Source: Turnera subulata
Lineage: Eukaryota > Streptophyta > Magnoliopsida > Malpighiales > Passifloraceae
Direction of reading: 5' to 3'
Length of the DNA: 64,000 nucleotides
Assembly: GCA_028386065.3 (NCBI GenBank)
Contig: JAKUCV010003579.1
Location: 169,170 to 233,169 of the forward strand
Under the pieces are notes generated by a model. That model ran no database searches. It was given only the letters and a program-made list of their open reading frames with translations, and was not told the origin of the DNA. This document shows positions 1 through 10,370 of this stretch, one piece after another. The first letter of the stretch is position 1. Each line of letters begins with the position of its first letter. The position numbers and the translations under genes are program-made.

Positions 1-1113
1 TTTCTAGAAAAATAGCAGTCCGAGCCACAAACACTTTGTGCTCTAAAGGATTATAGAAATAATACCCTTTCGTTTCCTTAGGGTATCCTACAAAGAGGCA
101 CTTGTCGGATTTAGGGCCGAGTTTATCCGAAGCTTCACGTCTTACGTAAGCCTCACAACCCCAAATTCTCATAAAAGACAAATTGGGACGCTTCCCAGTC
201 CATATCTCATATGATGTCTTTTCAACGGATTTAGATGGAACACGGTTTAGTGTAAAAGCTGCACTCAATAATGCATGTCCCCAAAACGAAGGAGGAAGGT
301 CAGCTTGACTCATCATCGAACGAACCATGTCCAACAAGGTTCTATTCCTCCTTTCGGATACACCATTCCATTGAGGCGTACCCGGCGAAGTGAGCTGTGA
401 TATTATACCACACTCCATTAGATGATCAAGGAATTCTCGGTCTAAGTATTCACCTCCTCGATCTGATCGAAGAATCTTAATACTTTTACCGAGTTAATTC
501 TGTACTTCATTCTTGAATTCTTTGAACTTTTCAAAGGATTCTGACTTGTGTCTCATTAGATAACATAGCCATATCTACTGAAATCGTCAGTAAATGTAAT
601 GAAGTATGAAAAACCACCTCTAGCCTGTGTGGACATAGGTCCGCATACATCACTATGTATAAGACCTAATAATTCCGATGCTCTCTCACCCTTACCGGTA
701 AAAGGAGCCTTCGTCATTTTGCCTAACAAACACGACTCACACGTCTCAAATGATTCATAATCAAATGACTCTAAAAGTCCATCTTTATGGAGTTTAGATA
801 TACAAGTCTCGTTTATATGGCCTAAATGACAATGCCAAAGGTACGTTTCATTGGAATCATTCGTTCTAACCTTCTTCATGTTAACGTTATAGATTGCGGT
901 TTCTAGGTTTAGATCATACAAACCATTGCTCAAATATGCACCACCATAATATACATCATTGAAATAAATGGAACAACAATTGTCCTTTATTACAAATGAA
1001 AATCCTTTCTTGTCAAGACAAGATACAGAAATCAGATTCCTGCTAATGGTTGGTACATAATAGCAATCGTCTAGTTCCAAAACTAAACCACTCGGTAAGG
1101 ATAGATAGTAAGT
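1..1113 (-). pseudogene. Copia family-P pol fragment (protease to integrase/RT linker), window-truncated
   Basis: This is a near-identical second copy of 2432-3544. On the - strand it encodes the stretch from just after the protease active site, through the gag-pre-integrase HHCC region (LWHCHLGH, CESCLLGK), into the integrase core. It is dead: a CAA-to-TAA stop lies near 495 and a 2-bp deletion near 566 shifts the frame. At 1113/1114 it joins abruptly to the RNase H region of copy A, so the RNase H end, both intervening LTRs and the gag are missing between the two copies. It continues beyond the left edge of the window. Confidence 0.9.
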
Positions 1114-4100
1114 ACAAGCTCATCAACGCTTCCGTAAACCAGGAATGCATCCTTAGTGCTTCTCAAGTACTTAGGATATTCTTAACTGATGTCCAGTGAC
1201 TCTCACCGGGATCAGACTGGTATCTGCTTGTGACACTCAAAGCATAAGCGACATCCGGCCGAGTACATAACATGGCATACATGATAGATCCTATTGCCGA
1301 AGCAAAAGGAATCTTACTCATCCTCTCTCTCTCATTAAATGTACTAGGACATTGAAACTTTGAGAGAGATATGCTATGTGACAAGGGCAAGAATCCTTTC
1401 TTGGAATCTTGCATGCTAAACCTCTTTAGCATCTTGTCAATATACGTACTCTGACATAGCCCGAGAAGCCTTTTCGATCTATCTCTATAGATCTTTATAC
1501 CTAACACATAGGCAGCTTCTCCTAAGTCCTTCATCGAGAAATTCTTTCCTAACCAAGCCTTTGCAGACTGTAGTGTCGGAATATCATTCCCAATGAGTAG
1601 GATGTCGTCAACATTCAACAACAAAAAAACAATGGTGCTCCCACTAACCTTCTTGTAAACACATGGTTCATCTTCGTTCTTGATGAAACCAAACTCTTTG
1701 ATTACATCATTAAAACGAAGATTCCAACTCCTAGATGCTTGCTTCAATCCATAAATGGATCTCTGCAACTTGCATACAATATTGGAATTCTCTGGATTGA
1801 CAAAACCTTCAGGCTGTGTTATGTACACATCCTCTAAAAAATTCTCGTTAAGGAAGGCGGTTTTGACATCCATTTGCCATATCTCATAATCATAGTATGC
1901 CGCTATAGCCAGTAGAATCCGGATGGATTTAACCATGGCAACCGGTGAGAAAGTTTCGTCATAGTCAATACCATGAACTTGCTTGAAACCTTTCGCAACC
2001 AATCGCCCTTTATAGGTAATCACATTACCATCCATGTCGGTCTTTCTCTTAAAGACCCATTTGCACCCAATGGGTTTTACCCCTTCGGGTGGATCAACCA
2101 AGGTCCATACCTTGTTTTCGTACATGGATTCCATTTTTGAATTCATGGCCTCTAGCCACTTCTCACAGTCTGGACCCGTAATGGCCTGCTGATAGGAAGT
2201 GGGCTCATCCTCATCTATGAGCATCACGTCTCCAGCATGAGTCATGAGAAATCCATATCTCTCAGGCTCATACCGAGTCCTATTCGACCTACGCGGTCCA
2301 CGTGTTACAGGCACAGGAATCTCATCCACAACTTCTAGTGGTTCCTGCCCTTGTTCCATCTCAGCCTCTATCTCTCGAACTTCTTCGAGTTCTACTTTCC
2401 TCCCACTGATTCTTCTAGAAATAAATTCCCTTTCTAGAAAAATAGCAGTCCGAGCCACAAACACTTTGTGCTCTAAAGGATTATAGAAATAATACCCTTT
2501 CGTTTCCTTAGGGTATCCTACAAAGAGGCACTTGTCGGATTTAGGGCCGAGTTTATCCGAAGCTTCAGGTCTTACGTAAGCCTCACAACCCCAAATTCTC
2601 ATAAAAGACAAATTGGGACGCTTCCTAGTCCATATCTCATATGGTGTCTTTTCGACGGATTTAGATGGAACACGGTTTAGTGTAAAAGCTGCACTCAATA
2701 ATGCATGTCCCCAAAACGAAGGAGGAAGGTCAGCTTGACTCATCATCGAACGAACCATGTCTAACAAGGTTCTATTCCTCCTTTCGGATACACCATTCCA
2801 TTGAGGCATACCCGGTGGAGTGAGCTGTGATACTATACCACACTCCTTTAGATGATCAAGGAATTCTCGGTCTAAGTATTCACCTCCTCGATCTGATCGA
2901 AGCATTTTAATACTTTTACCGAGTTGATTCTGTACTTCATTCTTGAATTCTTTGAACTTTTCAAAGGATTCTGACTTGTGTCTCATTAGATACACATAGC
3001 CATATCTACTGAAATCGTCAGTAAATGTAATGAAGTATGAAAAACCACCTCTAGCCTGTGTGGACATAGGTCCGCATACATCACTATGTATAAGACCTAA
3101 TAAGTCCGATGCTCTCTCACCCTTACCGGTAAAAGGAGCCTTCGTCATTTTGCCTAACAAACACGACTCACACGTCTCAAATGATTCATAATCAAATGAG
3201 TCTAAAAGTCCATCTTTATGGAGTTTAGATATACGAGTCTCGTTTATATGGCCTAAACGACAATGCCAAAGGTACGTTTCATTGGAATCATTCGTTCTAA
3301 CCTTCTTCGTGTTAACGTTATAGATTGCGGTTTCTAGGTTTAGAACATACAAACCATTGCTCAAATATGCACCACCATAATATACATCATTGAAATAAAT
3401 GGAACAACAATTGTCCTTTATTACAAATGAAAATCCTTTCTTGTCAAGACAAGATACAGAAATCAGATTCCTGCTAATGGTTGGTACATAATAGCAATCG
3501 TCTAGTTCCAAAACTAAACCACTCGGTAAGGATAGATAGTAAGTTCCTACGGCTAATGCAGCAACTCTTGCTCCATTTCCCACACGTAGGTCTATCTCAC
3601 CCTTAGCCAATCTCCTACTCTTTCTTAGTTCCTGCACATTTACACAAATGTGAGAACCACATCCGGTATCTAATACCCATGATGCAGAGATAGAGATATT
3701 CGCTTCTATAACGAACATACCTGAAGTGGAAGTCTCACTTCCCTTCTTCTTCTTCAACTCTTGAAGATAAACCGGGCAGTTCCGTCTCCAATGGCCAGAC
3801 TTCTTGCAATGGAAGCATTCGCCTTCCTTTGCAATACCACCTTTAGGTTTCAGCATTTGTGAAGAAGATGCACCAAACTTTTTGGTGGATTTCTTCATCT
3901 TAGCTTTACCCTTTCCTTTGCCACCTCCAAGCATCAATATGCTATTGGATTTACTTGCCTTCATTTGTTGCTCAGCTGTTCCCAACATGTTGAGCAACTC
4001 GGACAAGGACTTGTCAAGATGGTTCATATTGAAGTTCATGACAAATTGACCGTAGCTATCCGGCAACGATTGCAGGACTAGGTCAACAGCCAATTCCTTC

Positions 4101-4561
4101 TGCAAAGGAAACCCTAGACCCTCAAGGCTTTCGATGTATCCAATCATCTTAAGCACATGAGGTCTGACGGGAGATGATTCAGCCATTCTGCATTGGAACA
4201 ATGCCTTAGAGGTCTCGTACCTCTCATGCCTTGCTTGCTCCTCAAAGAGCATCTTAAGGTGTTCGATCATATCGAACGCCCCCATGTTCTCGTGTTGCTT
4301 CTGAAGCTCAGATTCCATGTTAACAAGCATGAGGCATCCTATATCCAATGCATCATCTAGATGCTTCTTGTAAGCATCCCTTTCTGCCCTTGGTGCACTA
4401 GGCGCCGGTTCACTCGGAACGGGCCCTTCGAGGACATACAATTTCTTTTCTTGTTTGAGGACAATCCTCAAGTTACGATACCATTTCAGGAAGTTATTCC
4501 CGTTTAACTTTTCCTTCTCAAGGACCGATCGCAGTGACAATGTGCTAGTGTTTTGTGCCAT
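1114..4561 (-). CDS. Copia family-P gag-pol polyprotein, copy A (nearly intact, RNase H broken)
   Basis: One open frame of 1132 residues runs from an ATG at 4561 to a stop at 1163. Order: gag (about residues 1-230), CCHC knuckle (C249, C252, H257, C262), aspartic protease DTG (298-300), gag-pre-integrase, integrase core with D-D-E (HSDVCGP, RSDRGGEY, GVSERRNR), and reverse transcriptase. The RT catalytic box reads NVDD, whereas copy alpha has YVDD, so this copy is probably inactive. A 1-bp loss near 1170 ends the frame in RNase H; homology resumes in another frame to 1114, where the sequence jumps to another element copy. The protein would form virus-like particles and copy the element RNA. 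It is the best-preserved coding copy of the family here. Confidence 0.92.
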
Positions 4562-5206
4562 GGAAACTCTACAACAATGATCAACTCACACAAATAAGAG
4601 TCATGCATACAAATACATTTAATAAGGAATTCTATTAAATGTGCTCCTACTACATAAATCAAGACAATTATATAAGTAGGCCAAGATCCATATTTCACTA
4701 CAACATATGTCAGCTTTGGCTGATCGCATATATCAATAGTTATTTAGGTAGACAACTCTTGTCAATTACATCTCATGTAACTCTTGGATAGTTGAGTGAA
4801 CAACACTTTGTCCATATCTATCTCATAGACATTACTCAACCCTTGCCTCTAAGTCCTTAATCCTATTAAGATGACTTAGTTAAGTCCAAACCCACAATAA
4901 GCAGTCGAGATATTACAATTATCCACTCGCACCTTGCTAGGATAAACATAGGCACCTTGCTTTGGCAAAACCTACCTAGTGTTGATCTAAGCAATGATGA
5001 GTGCTTATCATGGAAGGCAACTAAGAACTTAATATTTACATCAACATATAATTCCAACACATCACATGCTTGTTCTTGATAAATCATACATTGATGTCAT
5101 GTAAATTTACAAATTATATATCTCATATACAATAACAATGCATCGTATGCAATATAAGCCGCTATGCAGAGGTAGCACGGCGTTCCCGGCCCAAAAATTA
5201 TATGAT

Positions 5207-5851
5207 ACTATCGATGTTACCATTTGGAACATCGATGTTGTGACAATCAAATTGTCCCAACTCTTTGGCAGTAGCTCAATAACATCGATGTTGGACATTA
5301 CAACATCGATGTTGTGAGAACTCGAGCTCCAAACAATTTTGGTAGTAGCTCCATAACATCGATGTTGGACATTACAACATCGATGTTGTGTGTAACTTGA
5401 ACTCCAAACCTTTTGGGAGTAGCTCAATAACATCGATGTTGAACTTTCAAACATCGATGTTGTTGAGATTCTGAAAAGTTCAAGTTTTGGCAGTAGCATT
5501 TTAACATCGATGTTTAATATTTAAACATCGATGTTTGGGTTCTGGAACTCAAGAACATCGATGTTGGACATTACAACATCGATGTTGTTGGAGCTCTGGA
5601 ACTCAAAACAATTTGGCCGAGCTCAAAGAACATCGATGTTTAACTCTTAAACATCGATGTTGTGAGAGTTCTGCCAAGGCCTCTTCATGTCAACATCGAT
5701 GTTGATAACTCAACATCGATGTTATTTTGATTCGGCCAAAACCAGCCTACTTAGAACATCGATATTGTCCACACAACATCGATGTTAATTCGGCTCGGCA
5801 AAGGCTAATCAACACATGAACATCGATGTTAGTCCTACCAACATCGATGTT
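5207..5851. repeat. Phased palindrome array in copy A leader (10 pairs of AACATCGATGTT)
   Basis: Twenty copies of the 12-bp palindrome AACATCGATGTT or one-base variants start at 5207, 5228, 5281, 5302, 5355, 5376, 5429, 5450, 5503, 5524, 5554, 5575, 5629, 5650, 5692, 5712, 5755, 5775, 5819 and 5840. They form pairs with starts 20-21 bp apart. Pair-to-pair steps are 74, 74, 74, 74, 51, 75, 63, 63 and 64 bp. The 8-9-nt spacers inside pairs differ in sequence (for example ggacattac, taactctta, gtccacac). In RNA each pair could fold into a 12-bp stem with an 8-9-nt loop. Function unknown. Confidence 0.95.
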
Positions 5852-6127
5852 CTGGGCCTGCGGAACTTGAACTACAATCGTTCAAAACACAAACCGACAG
5901 TCGGTTTTTCCTAGTCGAACTCCTACGACTTACTGCCAAGAACTCCTTGATTGATATCACAACCAATCAAGTTCTCTTTGTCAAAACTCTTTTGACAAAC
6001 ACCAACATTAATACATATATCACATATACATAATTGAAAACAACATATCACATATGCCTAGCATGTTCAAGCTATATCACATATAACATATGAACACACA
6101 AAAATTCGGTTTAGGACTTCACAAGAA

Positions 6128-6139
6128 GCTCCGCTACCA
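6128..6139 (-). other. Primer-binding site of Copia copy A
   Basis: Reading the - strand, TGGTAGCGGAGC begins one base after the LTR end (…ACTTACA). It matches the usual plant initiator-Met primer-binding sequence TGGTATCAGAGC at 10 of 12 positions. The same 12-mer occurs at the same place in copies alpha and beta and in the Gypsy element at 55546. Confidence 0.75.
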
Positions 6140-6140
6140 C

Positions 6141-7452
6141 TGTAAGTTTCCGGTTCATGCAATTGACAATCAAAAGCATAAAATACAACATGTATGCGCA
6201 GCGGAAATACCGGATACACATGGAGGATCCATGTGAAGGGAGCTAAACCGAATAACAATTTTACATACCTTGTTCGGTTGAGGTCTCTCACCCAACTGTA
6301 GAACCGAATCAGCTAGAGCCAGACAAAGGCCTCGCCCCTCTACGGTATCCACACGAACCGTTGTAACCGGCTGAAGAACGTCTCACGACTTCAACCCGAG
6401 CTCTCCCGAACTGGTGTGCTAGCAACGGATTTTCTGGAGTTGTGTTTTAGGTGTTTAGTGTTCTTCCTTCTTTCACAAAGAAGAAGAAGCTAGTGTGTAT
6501 GTGTTTTTGCTCTGGAAAAACTCAAAACAAGCAAGAGAAGAGCAAGAGAGTGATCTGATCACAAAGGTACTCTACCTTTCTCTTTTCCATAATGCATAAG
6601 TGATAAGGCTAATGGCCAACACTAGGCCCCAAAGACCATGACCCTCATTATCTTGTCTCCACTAATGCATAATCACACCACCACACCACTAACTCTGGTA
6701 AATAATTCAGATCATTATTGTACCAAAACGACCACGGTCCAACCACGGTCCAACCACACCTTGGTTCAACCATGGTCCAACCACGATTCAACCACCTGCT
6801 CGAATCAACGGCTGTATGTGTGTGACCCTGTAGGCACTTGTACGTTCAGCAATAATCATAAAATCTCATTTTACAATTATAAGCAAGGAGCGGCGTCTAG
6901 CAACACATTATTGCCACCCGAACGACAAGAACAATACTGATTCCACGTGCCTCGGAACATGTCATCGTCCCTTCGTCCCATTATCAAGATTAAACACGAG
7001 ACATGGAATATGTCAATCTCGTATATGTTTAATCTCGGTTTCTTAATCCTCGAGTTAACCGGTAAAACGGATACCAATGATATCATATATCATTATCCGA
7101 GCATGGCCATGCATTTACGGTTCTACTCTATCAAGAAACACTCCGATAATATACCCGTTATATGGGTTGGACGAATCCCCTCTGGATCATACAAAACCCA
7201 CTACATACTCATCATATACCCAATGATTACCCTTACGTCTATCCATCTCAACATACGCTAGTCTTAATTTATTATTACAACCCATCCATAATAATAATCG
7301 ACTAGGGACAATTTAAGAATATGAAATATTCTAGGGTTATAAGTATGTGCAAGCGTTTATCTTATAAACGATACTTATTGGAATAACCTTAATGCGTATA
7401 CATGACTACAAATAATCATCCATGATTGGCTTTTGGGCATATTAGACTAACA
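6141..7452 (-). mobile_element. 5' LTR of Copia copy A
   Basis: The LTR begins TGTTAG at 7452 and ends ACTTACA at 6141 (- strand), 1312 bp. It aligns along its length with the four LTRs of copies alpha and beta, except for one internal deletion of about 200 bp near 7232-7250. The deletion joins 'tgttgaga' directly to 'tggatagacg'; in the other LTRs these are about 205 bp apart. Its outer edge cuts into the LINE at 7453. Confidence 0.9.
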
Positions 7453-9010
7453 CCCCCAACCCATGACAGTTCCAAATAAGGGATTCATGATGAATAGTGG
7501 GGCTACTGAGCAACCTCTGCCAAATCAGTGGATGTAGGATCAGCGTACTCCAACCCTTCACCCTCCTTGAACTTTTCCCAACCCCCTCCACAGCAATCTC
7601 CATCGGGTCATCAGCAACCGTCCCCGTTTTTCTTTTTAGGGGCACAGGTTCAGGAACAGGAATGGTCAGCCCCTCACTAAGTCTAGCTCGCCGCTTCCAA
7701 GTACGGCTCGACCATGAAGAATGAACCTCCGTCTCCTGCCCAGCCTCTCCAGCTTTCCCCTGAACTCCCTCAGCCTCATTTCCTTCCAGATGGGAGACTA
7801 CAGGAACTTCCAGTGCCTCTCGTACTCTCTGTCTATCCACAGTCAAGGTCCCTTTTCCAAGCCAGCCCTTCTTCTTACTCGGCACATTGGACAGAAAACC
7901 ATCCTGATAGTCCAGACCTCTAGAGAACAAAGGGGGCTCAGTAAACAGCAAAGGTCCCCCATCCGGTGAAGACTTCTCCAATCCTTCCAACACTCTTAGT
8001 TCAGGTGAAACATTAGTATCATACGGAGAGATGGTGATGGCTGTGATTGAAGTAGACTGACCAACCAGACCTGCACTCTCCCCGTCAGTCAGAATGTGGT
8101 TATTACCAGGAGGGCTGGAATTTTTGGAGGATACCCCTTCTGGAACCAGCTTTGTCTGGGAAAGACCAATACTCTTCACACCAACGAGCACCTCATCAAT
8201 TCCTTGTGGCGACTCGGCCACCCCCGCTGGAGACTCTAGTTCCTTGTCTATCATATTAATCCTCCCTAACCCCCTCAGAGTCGTAACTTGATTACCTTTG
8301 TGATCACGAGAGCCTCCCAATATATTATGACTCCCACCAGAAGTTCTGGAAGGGGAATAATGAGGAGGCGGCTTAAAGATCAATTTCCGCCGAACTGGTT
8401 CGGACTTCTCCACATTCACAAACCGATGGCCAGCTGGTTTTTGGGAGAGGCGCGAAGCCAGTTACCGTAGGGCGTATTTGTTAAATTCAGTTCATCATCA
8501 TCACCTGCAGCACAATCACGATCAATATGCCCTAGACAGCCACAATATAAACAAAAAAGGGGCAAACGTTCCTACTTAAAGTATACCCATATAGGTTGTT
8601 TAGACTTTCCAGCCATGAGAGATCCACGCACCAGGGGCTTCCTGACATCAAAGAGCAACCTGAATCGGATATATTTGCCCCTCTTGAGATTGCACTCTTC
8701 TTCCAAGCCCAGGAAAATCCCAACCTTGCTAGCAAGTGCCTTAACCAGTTTCTCCGAATATTGGTTAAAAGGGATGTCATAGACCCTTACCCAGAGGGGA
8801 ACTTCAAAGAATTGGAGAGTCGAAGGTTGTTCGTCTCCAGTGAGCTCTTGGAGAAGAACAATCTGATCATCAAAGTTCCAAGGCTCCTGATCCAAAATCC
8901 GTTGCTTATCCCTCCAGTGAAAGAGTTGAAAACCAAAGAGATTTCTATCAATCTGTGAGACCTCCACACCATGCAGTGGGCGGCAGACATGTTCCACGGT
9001 AGACATAAAC
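7453..9010 (-). pseudogene. LINE ORF1 remnant (DUF4283-type domain plus CCHC knuckle), cut at ORF2 start
   Basis: From a possible ATG at 9006 the - strand encodes a DUF4283-like domain (FGFQLFHWRDKQRILDQEPW, then LWVRVYDIPF). It reaches IWVYFK and an in-frame TAG, after which ERLP and a C-x2-C-x4-H-x4-C knuckle (CLYCGCLGHIDRDC) follow near 8505-8565. A frameshift near 8420 leads into a long low-complexity tail ending with LIWNCHGLG, which resembles the start of the LINE ORF2 endonuclease. The Copia LTR begins there. This is a plant L1-type LINE fragment, non-functional because of the stop, the frameshift and the truncation. Confidence 0.8.
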
Positions 9011-9672
9011 GCACGTTGACAAAGGTACCATAGAATTCTCCTAAAATGATAGATCTTGGGAATAACTCTTCAATTTATATTAATTATGTTTTTTAATATA
9101 TTTTTATCATTAATTTCTCTGTAGTATTTTATATGATTAATTAAATATTAATTTTATTTTTATAAAAAAATAAATATATGTTAGATAACTAAGAAAGATT
9201 TTTGAAAGATACATTAAGATATTCAATTTTCTCGTCCGGTATTCTACGGGGTGTGTACTAGTTCCAATATATTTCTAATCTTCATACCAAGCTCCCTCAT
9301 GCGTTGATATGAAATCCCCAATCTTTTTCTGCAGTGCAACAAACTTATATGGAACTAAGAATGCACATAATTAATTAAAATACAGGAACATCATCATAAA
9401 CTTGACCAAAAAAAAAACCCCACCGGTTGAATCTCATATCTCTACATCACAGGATTTTTTGAACTTAAATTACCTTGTTAACCCAACTGAAACTTTGATC
9501 CAAAACTTCTTAATTTTGTTCATATCATCTCGGAAGATTTATTTTTTAAAAAAATATTTGATATCATCTCAGAAATTTTTTTGTTTTATTTTATTTTATT
9601 TTTTAAAAAACATATTCTTATTTTATTGTTGACATAAAACAACTGAGTCCAGACCTTTCATTAAAAAAAAAA
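9011..9672. other. AT-rich sequence without recognisable gene
   Basis: About 660 bp with many A/T runs. I see no coding or RNA feature. A 12-bp sequence TGAGTCCAGACC at 9644-9655 is repeated at 38545-38556, just outside the right end of the inverted-repeat element. Confidence 0.6.
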
Positions 9673-10150
9673 GAGGCTTAATACCTCTTTTGGCCCCTCA
9701 ATTTGGCAGCCACTTTGATTTTAGCCACTCAGTCTTTAATTTTTTGATTTTGCATCCTAGTTTGGAAATGATTAGGTATTTTCACCCGCTAACCTATTCC
9801 AACAGGTAAAATTGCTGACATATAGGTTGTTTGACACATGTTAACTTTTCATTTGACAATCTTCTTTCCTACAAAACCCCCAAACCAAACCGCTCGAACC
9901 AAAAAATCGATTTATGACCCAATGTAGAACAGTAAAAATTTAAGAAGGCGAAAACAATCAACTAAAAAATATGACTTTTTATACTAAAAACAAGAACTTC
10001 CTACGTCTATGATTTTTAAAGTCAAAAAAAAATCAAGAAAAGAATATCAGACAAACAATCGCCGAGAAAAAAAAAGTACGGATGACTATTTATACTGAAA
10101 AAATTTAAAAAATGAATAAACAATTTTATAAGAGAAAAGAAAAAAAAGAA
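9673..10150 (+). repeat. Left terminal inverted repeat
   Basis: This is the inverted counterpart of the right TIR (about 37434-38525). Shared landmarks in order are the 'cccctcaatttggcagccac' end, 'ggaaatgattaggta', the 'acaggtaaaattgctgacat' stretch, 'aaaccgctcgaacc', and A/T-rich inner subrepeats containing 'agtacggatgactatttata'. Confidence 0.75.
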
Positions 10151-10370
10151 TAAAATAAAGTAATTTTTAGGCTAAATTTCATTTAGCACACCCTAATTCT
10201 CATTGAGTATCAAATTGGCCATCTAATAATTTGTTTGAACATTTGAATAACTTAACTTATCAACCCATTAGAATTAAACATCCAGTCTTCAAACCATATA
10301 ATTTAGTTAAAGTTAAATCCATATCTTTTTATTTTTTGAGGAAATGAGTTAAACATAGTTAGCATGTTAG
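10151..10370. other. Inner sequence of the TIR element left of the SIRE-like Copia
   Basis: About 220 bp of AT-rich DNA with no coding signal. I see no mirror copy on the right side, which suggests sequence was lost near 37429 when or after the Copia element inserted. Confidence 0.5.

Larger units (their letters stand above)
4562..6140 (-). other. 5' leader (untranslated) of Copia copy A
   Basis: This 1.58-kb stretch lies between the end of the 5' LTR and the gag ATG on the - strand. It contains the primer-binding site at its start, a palindrome array (5207-5851), and then about 640 bp shared with the leaders of copies alpha and beta. No reading frame inside it resembles a known protein. Small frames in the array are by-products of the repeats. 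Confidence 0.85.

Noticed and set aside
2244..2486. Small + strand frames inside the Copia and LINE coding regions
   Set aside because: Antisense shadows of the real - strand frames.
5207..5851. CRISPR-like array of repeats and spacers
   Set aside because: The repeat is only 12 bp and palindromic, it comes in pairs with two spacing classes, and it lies in a plant retrotransposon leader. There are no cas genes.
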